This document shows, in pieces, positions 26,327-35,355 of a stretch of 64,000 nt of DNA (positions within the stretch are counted from its first letter, which is position 1; the number at the start of each line of letters is the position of its first letter). The notes beneath the pieces were generated by a model. That model saw only the letters and a list, made by a program, of their open reading frames with translations. It was not told the DNA's origin and did no database searches. Source of the stretch: Treponema pectinovorum. GTDB lineage: Bacteria; Spirochaetota; Spirochaetia; Treponematales; Treponemataceae. The translations under genes were made by a program, and so were the position numbers. The stretch lies in assembly GCF_900497595.1 (NCBI RefSeq), contig NZ_UFQO01000001.1:372001-436000 (forward strand), in the 5' to 3' direction.

Positions 26327-28027
26327 TCAGTATTTTATTGAACAAGCAAGAGCAAACTCAAATGCAGATTTTACAACGGCACTTTTATGAGCGTGATTGA
26401 ATATCAAAACGTATGAAGGCTGGAAAGTGCAATCAAAGTGAGGATTGAATGCGTAACTTGCCTTTACAGATATTCTGTTTACAAATTCTGGAATTCCTGT
26501 TGGTGTTACAAGACTTTGACGCCTTTTTGCTTCTGCTTTACTCATCCTGTCGGAATCTGGGTAGCACCAATCTGTGGGATAATCATTTCCTGTATAAAGA
26601 CCACCCCAAGCATAAGAGCCAGAACTCGTCTTCATACTCGTAAATACATTTGTTCCAGACATTTCGCCCCTAGCCATAAAAAGATATAACAAGTCAACAA
26701 CCCATTTTTGAGGAATTTCATATCCAACTTTTGCTTCAAAAGAAATAGTATCAGGACCAAACGGAGAGCCTACCCATTCATAAAAAGGATAGCGTTTACT
26801 TCCCATGTTTTCTGCATAGGTTTTTACCAAAGACCAGTTTGGACTTTCTTTGATGTAAAGATACGGTTCAGCATAACTTCCTTCAAAACTAAAAGTGAAT
26901 CTTCCATTTTTGTATGGAAGAACGTAAATTCCTCCAAGTTGACCTCCACGTCCATTTGGAGTTGTATCGTCTGGATAATTTGAAGTTTCAAAATTGGTCT
27001 GGAATTGTGTCATCGCATACAATCCGTAAAGTTTTAAATTTTTTACAGGAATATATTGAACTTTTATGCCCAGGTATGCGCTGGTGTGAGATTCAGAATC
27101 GTAACTTGAACGGTCATATTCGCGCCAGGGTGCCATTCCATGAAAAATCGTCAGAGGATTTAAAAATCGAAGTTCTAAAGGAGCGTTGACTAACATTCCT
27201 TCTAAAACCGAAAAAGTAATTTTTTGAAAAAATCGTGCTTCAAGCAAATGAGTGTACATGTATTTGTCTACATTAAGCTGGCTTACAACTGCGGTGTATT
27301 TTAGGTTTGGAGAATACGCCTGCATTTGTGCATAAGAAATGCCAGTCAAATGTCTTGACCAAATCATAGAGCCTGCAAGAGTGTTTCCTATAGAACGCGA
27401 ACCTTTTCCTATTTGAAAACCAATTCCTGTTCGTTTTGAAAATTTATACCCTGTAGAAAAATATCCTTCATCAGGAAAATTTATATCAATTTGATCTGCA
27501 CTTAGCATTAAATTTGTGCGAGTATCATGTAGAATCGTGGTATTTTTATTCATTCCAAGCAAAAGATCCATCTTCATAGTAAAGATGTCTGCACACGAAA
27601 TTGAAAGAGGAGCATAGATAAAGGGCTTTCTAAAATATCTGTCATAAATCCAGTTGATTTCTTCATTAGATTTATAAAATGCTGATAAATTAAGAGAGGG
27701 CTCAAATCCCAGTTGCAACAAGTCTGAATTGAACCCTATTGGTTCGTATTCAAAATAAGAAAAAATTTTTTGCAATTCTTTTTTGCCGCTTTCGCTCAAA
27801 TTTTCTTCATCAACTTCGTCCAAATAGGTTTTTAATTCTTGAATCGTCAAAGGAGCGCTGTCGCTAAAATTTACAAGAGAACTTTCCATAAAGACAGACT
27901 GTGCGCTGTCGTAAATCCAATGCCCTGCAGGTATTAACTCCTGATTTCCCCTTGCAAATAAAAAGTTTTGAAAGAAAAAAACAGGTATTAAAAAAAATAT
28001 TTTTGAGATTTTTTTGTGATTTTTCAT
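26327..28027 (-). CDS. Outer-membrane beta-barrel protein, partner of the one downstream
   Basis: A 566-residue protein with a signal peptide (about 1-26, MKNHKKISKIFF then a hydrophobic core to FAR). A helical N-terminal part (about 60-95) precedes many amphipathic strands; FLNPLTIFHGMAPWREYD and GRGGQLGGIYVLPY are typical barrel turns. It ends ALACSIKY with a terminal aromatic. It overlaps the GT4 gene by four bases, so the two are translationally coupled. Layout and length resemble the neighbour at 24491-26305, and they may be diverged paralogues. No exact function is assigned. Confidence 0.7.
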   Translation of the reverse strand: MKNHKKISKIFFLIPVFFFQNFLFARGNQELIPAGHWIYDSAQSVFMESSLVNFSDSAPLTIQELKTYLDEVDEENLSESGKKELQKIFSYFEYEPIGFNSDLLQLGFEPSLNLSAFYKSNEEINWIYDRYFRKPFIYAPLSISCADIFTMKMDLLLGMNKNTTILHDTRTNLMLSADQIDINFPDEGYFSTGYKFSKRTGIGFQIGKGSRSIGNTLAGSMIWSRHLTGISYAQMQAYSPNLKYTAVVSQLNVDKYMYTHLLEARFFQKITFSVLEGMLVNAPLELRFLNPLTIFHGMAPWREYDRSSYDSESHTSAYLGIKVQYIPVKNLKLYGLYAMTQFQTNFETSNYPDDTTPNGRGGQLGGIYVLPYKNGRFTFSFEGSYAEPYLYIKESPNWSLVKTYAENMGSKRYPFYEWVGSPFGPDTISFEAKVGYEIPQKWVVDLLYLFMARGEMSGTNVFTSMKTSSGSYAWGGLYTGNDYPTDWCYPDSDRMSKAEAKRRQSLVTPTGIPEFVNRISVKASYAFNPHFDCTFQPSYVLIFNHAHKSAVVKSAFEFALACSIKY

Positions 28028-29256
28028 TTTAGCCCCAAATTTTTTGAAATTCGATTTGCCAACGCTTTTTTATAGCAATCTATCAAAGTTGGAGTGAGGT
28101 TTGAAATTTTCCATTTTGAACCCCACTGTAGTGCTTCATTTATCTTTTTTTTGCGCAGATTTTGGTCGCTCAATAACAAATTTACTTTTTCACTAAATTC
28201 TTGAACATCGTCTTTTACCATAAATCCGCCGTTATCGCCCTGCATAACATCAAAAGTTCCAAGCTCGCCTATTGCAACAACAGGAAGCCCAGATAACATC
28301 GCTTCTACAGTTACAAGCCCCTGCGTCTCTGTTTTACTTGGAAAGACGAATACTGTTGCCATCTTATAAAAATAAATCAAATCTTCGCCGCCGATATACC
28401 CAGTAAAAAACACAAAATCTTTTAAATCTTGTTTTTCTGCAATTTCCTTTAGTTCTTCAAGATAAGGACCGTCGCCAACAAAAAGCAATGCAGTTTTTCT
28501 ATCTTTTTTTTGAACTTCTTTTAAAACTTCATATAAAAACGAAAGATTTTTCTCTTTTGCAATTCTTCCGACAAAAAGCAAAATCTTTTTTCCTTTTATG
28601 CCCGGGCATTTTGAAAAGAGCCTTGCACGGATATTCATGCTGCGTGCAATGGAATATTTAAATTTTTCTTCTGGAATTCCTGTAGGAAGGATGTCTGGAA
28701 CTTTTGAAATTCCGTAGCGCGAGACAACTCCTGCAATCCGCTGTGTAGGAGCGATTATCTCGTCTGCCCTTTTTAAATAATATTTTACAACTCCAGCGCC
28801 AATTTTTCTAAGGCTCGCACTCGGCAAAAAACTAACATAATTTGCAAGATAATCTTCCCACATTGTGTGAAAGGTATAAACACAGGCAATTCTTCTGTGT
28901 CTTGCATAAATCGAACCTAAATATCCAATTGTCCACTCTGAATTTAAATGAATTATATCAGGAGCGAATTTATCCAATTTTTTTTTGAGATAATACCAAG
29001 TATTCAAACGAACCATTCTATCTTCTTTAGAAAAGAGAATTGAAGATGATGGAATTCTTAAAATCTGAAAAGGAGACTTTGCATCGCTTTCTTTTTCGTC
29101 AAAAAATGCACTTTTTTGTTGTTCTTGGGAATATTCAAGACAGACTACGCAAACTTCATGCCCCAGTTTTGTAAGTGCTCCAGCATAGGATTTTACAGAA
29201 ACAGAAACTCCGTTTATGCGAGGAAAATAAGCGTCCGTAAACATTGCTATTTTCAT
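28024..29256 (-). CDS. GT4 glycosyltransferase, diacylglycerol glucosyltransferase type
   Basis: A 410-residue GT-B fold enzyme. The N-terminus MKIAMFTDAYFPRINGVSVS is typical of the MgdA/Ugt-like group that adds glucose to diacylglycerol. The C-terminal nucleotide-sugar site shows LLFVGRIAKEKNL and the E-x7-E motif region ETQGLVTVEAMLSGLPVV. It would act at the inner face of the cytoplasmic membrane. It is first in a three-gene unit with two outer-membrane proteins, so glycolipid or surface glycan assembly is likely. Its promoter overlaps the divergent UDG promoter. Confidence 0.87.
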   Translation of the reverse strand: MKIAMFTDAYFPRINGVSVSVKSYAGALTKLGHEVCVVCLEYSQEQQKSAFFDEKESDAKSPFQILRIPSSSILFSKEDRMVRLNTWYYLKKKLDKFAPDIIHLNSEWTIGYLGSIYARHRRIACVYTFHTMWEDYLANYVSFLPSASLRKIGAGVVKYYLKRADEIIAPTQRIAGVVSRYGISKVPDILPTGIPEEKFKYSIARSMNIRARLFSKCPGIKGKKILLFVGRIAKEKNLSFLYEVLKEVQKKDRKTALLFVGDGPYLEELKEIAEKQDLKDFVFFTGYIGGEDLIYFYKMATVFVFPSKTETQGLVTVEAMLSGLPVVAIGELGTFDVMQGDNGGFMVKDDVQEFSEKVNLLLSDQNLRKKKINEALQWGSKWKISNLTPTLIDCYKKALANRISKNLGLK

Positions 29257-29265
29257 ATTCCATTG

Positions 29266-29294
29266 ATTTTATGGAAATATTGTTTAAATAACAA
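29266..29294 (-). promoter_or_regulatory. Promoter of the GT4/outer-membrane unit
   Basis: Minus strand: TTGTTA (29289-29294), a 17-base spacer, TAAAAT (29266-29271), 9 bases before the ATG at 29256. It overlaps the plus-strand UDG promoter, so the two should compete. Confidence 0.6.
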
Positions 29295-29308
29295 GTATTT
29301 GATATATT
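29280..29308 (+). promoter_or_regulatory. Promoter of the uracil-DNA glycosylase gene (leaderless type)
   Basis: Plus strand: TTGTTT (29280-29285), a 17-base spacer, TATATT (29303-29308), only 7 bases before the ATG at 29316. Its -35 box lies inside the promoter of the divergent GT4 gene. Confidence 0.6.
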
Positions 29309-29315
29309 TTATAGG

Positions 29316-30128
29316 ATGACCGCTCAGGAAAAAACTCAAATTTACACGCTTTTAAAAGTCGCTTCGGATTCTATAAACGGGTATCGCTCTTCTGCTTTTC
29401 CAGAAGAAATGCCGCAATTTACTGACGATGCTGATTTTGCAAGTCAAAAAAACTTTACTAAAATTTTTGCTGAGCAAACAACGGAGCTTTCAAATTCATT
29501 TGATTGCACTCAAAAAGAAAAAAGCAATCTTTCATCTTCCTCAATAGAAAATGTTATAGAAAGAATAAAAAATTGTAAAAGCTGTGCACTTTCAAAGACG
29601 AGACACAACACGGTTCCTGGAACTGGAGTTTTAAATCCGCTTGTGCTTGTAATTGGCGAAGGGCCAGGATACGAAGAGGATATGCAAGCGCTTCCTTTTG
29701 TAGGACCTGCAGGTCAACTTTTAGACAGGATGCTTGCCGCAATAAAACTCAGCCGCTGTTCTAATTCTTATATTGCAAACATAGTAAAGTGTCGTCCTCC
29801 GCAAAACAGAAATCCATATTCAGAAGAAGCCGATGCCTGCATTTCTTTTTTACATGAGCAAATCGAAATTTTAAAACCTAAAGCGATTTTATGTGCAGGA
29901 ACTGTTGCTGCAAAAAATCTTTTAAAAACGGGTTTTGGAGTTACAAGATTGAGAGGCAGATTTTACGAATATTCAAACATCCCTGTTGCAGTAACCTATC
30001 ATCCTAGTGCACTTTTGCGCGATGAAAATTTAAAACGAGATGCGTGGCAGGACTTAAAGATGTTCAGGCAAAAATTACTCGAAATAAATCCAAACTACGA
30101 ATCTTCATATATTCCCTACGTTAAATAA
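29316..30128 (+). CDS. Family 4 uracil-DNA glycosylase (iron-sulfur)
   Basis: A 270-residue protein. The catalytic domain (about 80-260) has the family 4 iron-sulfur cysteines Cys87, Cys90, Cys159 and Cys175, motif A GEGPGYEED (114-122), GPAGQLLD and the late motif HPSALLR (229-235). It removes uracil from DNA at the start of base-excision repair. The first 75 residues are an extra, weakly conserved segment, seen in some members that bind the clamp or other partners. priA begins three bases after its stop, so the two form a repair operon. Confidence 0.9.
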   Translation: MTAQEKTQIYTLLKVASDSINGYRSSAFPEEMPQFTDDADFASQKNFTKIFAEQTTELSNSFDCTQKEKSNLSSSSIENVIERIKNCKSCALSKTRHNTVPGTGVLNPLVLVIGEGPGYEEDMQALPFVGPAGQLLDRMLAAIKLSRCSNSYIANIVKCRPPQNRNPYSEEADACISFLHEQIEILKPKAILCAGTVAAKNLLKTGFGVTRLRGRFYEYSNIPVAVTYHPSALLRDENLKRDAWQDLKMFRQKLLEINPNYESSYIPYVK

Positions 30129-30131
30129 AAA

Positions 30132-32174
30132 ATGGCTCGATATCTTCAAGTAGCTTTAAATGTGCCGCTGCCACAGACTTTTACCTACCTCAACAATACA
30201 GACGATAACAAAAATCTTTTGGGTTGTAGAGTTGAAATAAAATTTGGAGCAAGAAAAACAAAAGGCTGTGTAATCGAAGAAAGCGATGAATTTCCCAAAA
30301 ATTGCCCAGTTGAAGAAGAAAAATTGCGTCCAATAACAAAGGTCATAGATTCAAAACCAATTTTAAACACTCACCTTATAGAACTTGCAAAGTGGATTAG
30401 CCACTACTATGTGTGCTCCATCGGAGAAGCGGTGAGCGTCCTTTTACCTTCTGCAAAAAAAGAAAGTGAGATTGGCGGATTTTCATTTATAGATGAAATT
30501 TCAGATAAAAAAACAAACAAATTAAGCGAAGAGCAAAAAAAAGCGGTAGAAGATATTCTTTGGTCAAATTCAAAAACGAACCTTCACTATTTATATGGGC
30601 CTACAGGTTCTGGAAAAACAGAAGTCTTTTTGCAATGCGCACAAAAAATTCTGGAGCAGGAAAAAGGAGTAATCTATTTAGTTCCAGAAATTGCGCTTAC
30701 AGGGCAGGTTATAGAAGCGGTTGTAAAAAGATTTGGTCAAACGGCAGCCGTTCTTCATTCTAATTTAACTGCAAGTCAAAAATTAAGCGAATATATGCGG
30801 ATAATAAATCGCCAGGCTCGCGTAGTTGTCGGCGCAAGGAGTGCAGTTTTTGCCCCAGTTCCAGACCTTGGAATGATAATAATCGATGAAGAACACGACG
30901 GCTCATATAAATCATCTTCCACTCCACGATACCATGCAAGACAGGTTGCAATGTATCGAAGTGCAAAGTTACAAATTCCACTAGTTATGGGAAGTGCAAC
31001 TCCAAGCGTAGAAGCTTGGTATATGATGAAGCAAAAAGTGATATTGCATCATTCTCTTACAAAAAGGCTTGCAGGCGGACAAATGCCCCACATAAAAGCC
31101 GTAAACCTCTCAAATGAACCTGCCGAAAGCACCTGTATAAGCGTCGAACTTGAAAAAGAGATGAATTTAGCACTCGAAGAAAAAAAGCAGACGATTTTAT
31201 TTTTAAATAGGCGTGGTTTTACGCATTTTTATCGCTGCCACACCTGCGGGTTTGAATTAAAATGCAAAAACTGCTCAGTAAGCCTAACCTATCACAAAGC
31301 AGAAAACAGATTGCGATGCCACTATTGTGGCTGGTCTTCTCAACCTCCGCAGCAATGCCCACAATGCGGCTCGCTAGATGCAGGATATTCAGGTTTTGGA
31401 ACGGAATTCATAGAAGCACAGGTAAGAGCAAAATTCCCAAATGCAAAAATCGTTCGAGTTGATACTGACAGCCTTACAAAGAAAGGTGAACTTCAAGAAA
31501 AACTTACAGCATTTAAAAAAGGCGAATACGATATAATGCTCGGAACGCAGATGGTTGCAAAAGGCTTGAATTTTCCGAATTTAAAGCTCGTCGGAGTAAT
31601 ACTTGCAGACACGAGTTTATATCTTCCAGACTTTAGGGCAGCAGAGAGGACTTTTGCCCTTATAACCCAAGTGTCTGGCAGAGCAGGAAGATTTTTTAAA
31701 GATGGAAAGGTTTTGGTTCAAACATATTCGCCGGAACGGCAGCCAATTTTGTATTCAGTGGAAAACCGCATAAAAGACTTTTATGAAGAAGAATTAAAAA
31801 ATCGTCAAATGCTCAATTTTCCGCCGTTTTGCAGGTTGGTTCGTCTGGTTTTTAGAGCGCCAACGCCTTTTCAAGCAGAAAACGCGGCAACAGGAGCGGC
31901 AAAAATAATAAAAGATGAACTTTTAAGAATCTACCATTCGCCATTGAACGAAAATTTTACAAAAAAAATAAAAGATGAAGTCTCTCAAACGCAGATTTTA
32001 GGTCCTTCAGAATGCCCTATTTTTAAAATAGCAAAAAACTATCGCTATCAGATAATTTTAAAAGGAACAAATTTAGGTCTTATTCAAAAAATTGCTTCAT
32101 TTCTCTTGTATAATTACACAAAACCGTCAGATGTGTATATCGAAATTGATGTTGATCCTGTGAGCCTTTTATGA
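30132..32174 (+). CDS. priA: Primosomal protein N' (replication restart helicase)
   Basis: A 680-residue helicase that recognises stalled forks and reloads the replisome. The N-terminal 3'-end-binding domain is present (about 1-110). Walker A is GPTGSGKTE (156-164), Walker B is DEEH, and the zinc ribbon pairs are CHTCG, CKNC, CHYCG and CPQCG (about 363-415). Helicase motifs V and VI (QMVAKGLNFP, QVSGRAGR) are intact. Length is at the short end for PriA. It follows the uracil-DNA glycosylase gene by three bases. A convergent truA ends ten bases downstream. Confidence 0.95.
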   Translation: MARYLQVALNVPLPQTFTYLNNTDDNKNLLGCRVEIKFGARKTKGCVIEESDEFPKNCPVEEEKLRPITKVIDSKPILNTHLIELAKWISHYYVCSIGEAVSVLLPSAKKESEIGGFSFIDEISDKKTNKLSEEQKKAVEDILWSNSKTNLHYLYGPTGSGKTEVFLQCAQKILEQEKGVIYLVPEIALTGQVIEAVVKRFGQTAAVLHSNLTASQKLSEYMRIINRQARVVVGARSAVFAPVPDLGMIIIDEEHDGSYKSSSTPRYHARQVAMYRSAKLQIPLVMGSATPSVEAWYMMKQKVILHHSLTKRLAGGQMPHIKAVNLSNEPAESTCISVELEKEMNLALEEKKQTILFLNRRGFTHFYRCHTCGFELKCKNCSVSLTYHKAENRLRCHYCGWSSQPPQQCPQCGSLDAGYSGFGTEFIEAQVRAKFPNAKIVRVDTDSLTKKGELQEKLTAFKKGEYDIMLGTQMVAKGLNFPNLKLVGVILADTSLYLPDFRAAERTFALITQVSGRAGRFFKDGKVLVQTYSPERQPILYSVENRIKDFYEEELKNRQMLNFPPFCRLVRLVFRAPTPFQAENAATGAAKIIKDELLRIYHSPLNENFTKKIKDEVSQTQILGPSECPIFKIAKNYRYQIILKGTNLGLIQKIASFLLYNYTKPSDVYIEIDVDPVSLL

Positions 32175-32184
32175 TGAATAAGTT

Positions 32185-32973
32185 TTAGACATGGCGGCGC
32201 AGTCCGTCAAATTTTACTTCGTACAAAAAAAGTCCCTTTGCAGGCGCTGTAGGTCCCGCTTTTTTTCTGTCATGGCTTTGAGCAACTTCTCTAAAAAAAC
32301 TTGCGTCTTTTCCGAGCCTTTCAAAGTGAATCAAACTGCCTGTTATTGAGCGCACCATCTTCCACAAAAAAGCATTTGCTTCGATTTGAAAGACCAAAGT
32401 TTCTCCTTCATAAAAAAAATGGGCATCGTCTATAAAACGATTCATAGAAACGCTTTGGTCTCCTGCACTCGCAAAAGTTGAGCAATTCATCTCTCCACGC
32501 AAAACCTGTGCCATCTCGTTTAAAACTTTTATATCTGGCTTGTGCGATATATTCCATACGTAGCGCATCGAAGTTGCCGAGGGCGTTTGACTGCTTATAA
32601 AATATCTGTAAATGCGGCTCGTTGCACTGTACCTGCTTGAAAAATCGTCGCTTACAACGCTTGCATCCATTATACGAACATCATCTGGCAAAAGGCAGTT
32701 TAGCGCACGCGGATAATTTTCTATCGGAATTGAATCCACTGGAGAAAAAAAATTTGCCGCCTGTGCAAAGGCGTGAACTCCACTGTCCGTTCTTCCGCTT
32801 CCTTGTATTGAGATTTTTGTTTTATGCAATCTTTCCAGAGCAGTTTCTACAGTCTGCTGAACGGTTCTACAGGGTTTTCCTTTGTCTGCAAAATTTTGAG
32901 TCTGCCATCCGCAAAAATCGGTGCCATCATAAGAAATTTTAAGCAGTATGTTTCTCAAAATTTTCTCCGTCAA
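32185..32973 (-). CDS. truA: tRNA pseudouridine synthase TruA
   Basis: A 262-residue protein that makes pseudouridine at positions 38-40 of the tRNA anticodon arm. The catalytic Asp63 is in GSGRTDSGVHA (58-68), and YDGTDFCGWQ and NAFLWKMVRSITG are also family signatures. Its start overlaps the end of the DUF2225 gene by four bases. It is the last gene of the dxs-led minus-strand cluster. Confidence 0.95.
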   Translation of the reverse strand: MTEKILRNILLKISYDGTDFCGWQTQNFADKGKPCRTVQQTVETALERLHKTKISIQGSGRTDSGVHAFAQAANFFSPVDSIPIENYPRALNCLLPDDVRIMDASVVSDDFSSRYSATSRIYRYFISSQTPSATSMRYVWNISHKPDIKVLNEMAQVLRGEMNCSTFASAGDQSVSMNRFIDDAHFFYEGETLVFQIEANAFLWKMVRSITGSLIHFERLGKDASFFREVAQSHDRKKAGPTAPAKGLFLYEVKFDGLRRHV

Positions 32974-33878
32974 TCGTCAACAGAAATGATATTCGCTTCG
33001 TTTAGGGTAGAAGTCAATTTATCGTAAAGGTCGCGCGATTTTTCCAAAAGTGGTCCTGGTTTTGATTTTGAAGATTTGCCGAGTCCAAAAATGCGGGCGA
33101 TTGAACGCTTGTTTTCATCTAATTTTTTATAGCGCATCTGCATATCCTGCTGCTGACCATATTTAAACTCTAATAGAGAATTCAGATAGATGACTCCGTC
33201 ATATCCGTAATTTTTATCTATATCAGGTCCAAAATTATTGACCTTTGCGATTGTTTCTATCCTTTTTGTTTCGTTTATCAGCGTTTGCTCGTAAAAAAAC
33301 TGTGCTTTTCTGTAAAAAACTTCTGATGCATACAAAAAATTGTGATTGGGCACTGCATCGTCTAAATCTTTACAAAGCCAGGCAAGCCTTAAAGAAATCA
33401 TCGCACGTTTTATCGTTGGAGCATAACCCAAGTCGACTTTTTCGTAACTTAAAAGTGCAAGATAATACATTGCAACTCCGTCTAGCAAAGTGCGCTCGCG
33501 AGTAAGCTCATAATACGGAAACATCGTATTTACTGATGTTTTTCGATTTTCGCTATCTTCGAGCAAAGCATTTAAAGAAGCATTATCGTTTATCTCTTCA
33601 AAATCTTTCCAGAAAAAAGCGGTATGACATTTTGGACAAGCACCAACCGAATAGATTAAAGGATATACTTTGCCGAATTTTTCGGAAGGTTCAAATTTTC
33701 TGTGCAGTTCATCGGTAAGCTCTCCTGCAATCATTCTTCCACCACCAGTAAGCATCTCTTCGCGCTCAAAAATTTTTTTGCATACAGGACAAGTACACTT
33801 ATTCTTTGACCAATACGAAAGTTTTATCTTTTTGTCAGAATCAAGTGTTTTTTTTGATGAACTCGTGCGATATACCAT
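32970..33878 (-). CDS. DUF2225 zinc-ribbon-type protein
   Basis: A 302-residue cytoplasmic protein. The N-terminus has two Cys pairs (CTCPVC and ACPKCH) that likely bind one zinc, with the ERE...ELHRKFEPSEKFGKVYPL stretch that marks DUF2225. The rest is helical, with TPR-like helices. Function of the family is unknown. It has its own ribosome site (GGAG) 54 bases after acpS and overlaps truA. Widespread in spirochaetes and Firmicutes. Confidence 0.82.
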   Translation of the reverse strand: MVYRTSSSKKTLDSDKKIKLSYWSKNKCTCPVCKKIFEREEMLTGGGRMIAGELTDELHRKFEPSEKFGKVYPLIYSVGACPKCHTAFFWKDFEEINDNASLNALLEDSENRKTSVNTMFPYYELTRERTLLDGVAMYYLALLSYEKVDLGYAPTIKRAMISLRLAWLCKDLDDAVPNHNFLYASEVFYRKAQFFYEQTLINETKRIETIAKVNNFGPDIDKNYGYDGVIYLNSLLEFKYGQQQDMQMRYKKLDENKRSIARIFGLGKSSKSKPGPLLEKSRDLYDKLTSTLNEANIISVDD

Positions 33879-33931
33879 AAGATTCGCTCCAAAAATCTAT
33901 TTTTATTTCACGGAAAAACCGTTTTTTTATT

Positions 33932-34321
33932 CTAACTTAAAATCTCGATAATAACAAAAGCAACTGCATATTCTTTTTCATGGCTTATTGAAACTTGAAT
34001 ATTGTATTTTTGACCAAGTCTTTTATCTAAAATCGCTTTTGTATCTTTGCCAAATTTAAAATAGGGTTTTCCTTCTTCATTTTTTGCAAGATAAAAATCG
34101 TTTAAAGTTATTCCTGCAAAACCTGTACCCAAGGCTTTTACAAATGCTTCTTTTGCTGCAAAGCGCGATGCATAATGGCAAGTGCAAGCATAGACGTTTT
34201 TTTGCAAATCACGCGGATACTGTTCTTTTTCGTTAAAAAACCTCAGGAAAATTTTCGGATTTTTTATCCATTTTTCAAAACGACTGACCTTTGCAATATC
34301 AGTTCCCACCCCGTAAATCAT
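33932..34321 (-). CDS. acpS: Holo-acyl-carrier-protein synthase
   Basis: A 129-residue protein that moves phosphopantetheine from CoA to acyl carrier protein. The metal-binding Asp8 is in GVGTDIAKVSRF and the Glu is in RFAAKEAFVKALGTG, the two defining motifs. SISHEKEYAVAFV is the usual C-terminal strand. It overlaps the cdaR-like gene upstream by four bases, so it is co-translated with the c-di-AMP genes. Confidence 0.94.
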   Translation of the reverse strand: MIYGVGTDIAKVSRFEKWIKNPKIFLRFFNEKEQYPRDLQKNVYACTCHYASRFAAKEAFVKALGTGFAGITLNDFYLAKNEEGKPYFKFGKDTKAILDKRLGQKYNIQVSISHEKEYAVAFVIIEILS

Positions 34322-35355
34322 ATATCTCCACTGTTATTTTCAGTTTTTTCGGGTTTACTTTCTGGGATAATAGGATTTATTTCATCATTTAGTTTTTCTT
34401 CAAATTCGCCAGTTTTTGAAACTCTTTTTACATTCACTGTTATTTTTTGTTTGGACAAAGATTTTACAGTAAATTTTTCTGGCACAGAAACGATTATTGG
34501 AAGTTCATAAGTTCCAGTTTTTTCTATGGAGGAGCAATCTACGTACAAAGTTCCATAGGGAGGAACAAATTTTTCAAGTTCTGCAAGTGAACCTGCTAGT
34601 TGAATATCTGCAAATGATTGAGGTGAAACTTCAAAATCGTCTGAAAGACCAGAAAAACCGATTGAAACATTGCTAAACTTTTTTTCTGAAAAAATTGCAG
34701 CAATTTCTACAGTGGCAAAGATCTTCTGACTGTCTTTTAATTTTAAAAATGCACCTGGACTTTCAATGTCAACTTGAGTTTCAAAGGTCGTTTCTGCATT
34801 TTTTACAAAAATTCCCTTTGTCTGAACTCTGTTGCAGTTTAAAACCATAGAGCGAGGTCCATATATTTCTACGGTTTCAGGCTTTAAAGTTACCTTTTTA
34901 ATTTCGTAACCGTATGCAACTTCTCCGTTTATAAGAGGTTTTACATTGACGAATCCTGAAATTTGCTCTTCAACCTTTAATTTTACTTCTTTAGGATAGA
35001 CCATAACTTCCATCGTATCTAAAAGAAGCGCTTGTTGAGGCAAATCCACCAAAACAGGAATTGAATAAGTGCCATCTTTTGAAAGATAGTCCAAACTCAA
35101 ATATGCAGAAATTTCGTTTTCTCTTATTGAAGCGATGTCTTCTGTTTTTCCTTTTAGAGTTATTTTTACAGTTGAAGGATAGTGCCCTGCCGGCGCAATG
35201 CCAGAAACAGATTTTATGCGCAAAGGCACTGTGAAAGAGCGTTTTTCCTGCATCGAAAGAGTGTAAAATATGTAAAGACACAAAGCTAAAAGAACACAGG
35301 CGGCTTTTACTGGCCAATTATCTGTCGCTTTATTTATAAATTCCCTTATTTTCAT
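34318..35355 (-). CDS. cdaR: YbbR-domain protein (CdaR-like)
   Basis: A 345-residue protein with one N-terminal membrane segment (about 15-33, KAACVLLALCLYIFYTL) and about three YbbR repeats outside, marked by strand pairs such as ISGFVNVKPLINGEVAYGYEI and VETVEIYGP-type turns. YbbR proteins regulate the membrane diadenylate cyclase. Its start lies 26 bases inside the end of cdaA, so coupling is tight. The C-terminus is charged (EKLNDEINPIIPESKPEKTE). Confidence 0.86.
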   Translation of the reverse strand: MKIREFINKATDNWPVKAACVLLALCLYIFYTLSMQEKRSFTVPLRIKSVSGIAPAGHYPSTVKITLKGKTEDIASIRENEISAYLSLDYLSKDGTYSIPVLVDLPQQALLLDTMEVMVYPKEVKLKVEEQISGFVNVKPLINGEVAYGYEIKKVTLKPETVEIYGPRSMVLNCNRVQTKGIFVKNAETTFETQVDIESPGAFLKLKDSQKIFATVEIAAIFSEKKFSNVSIGFSGLSDDFEVSPQSFADIQLAGSLAELEKFVPPYGTLYVDCSSIEKTGTYELPIIVSVPEKFTVKSLSKQKITVNVKRVSKTGEFEEKLNDEINPIIPESKPEKTENNSGDI

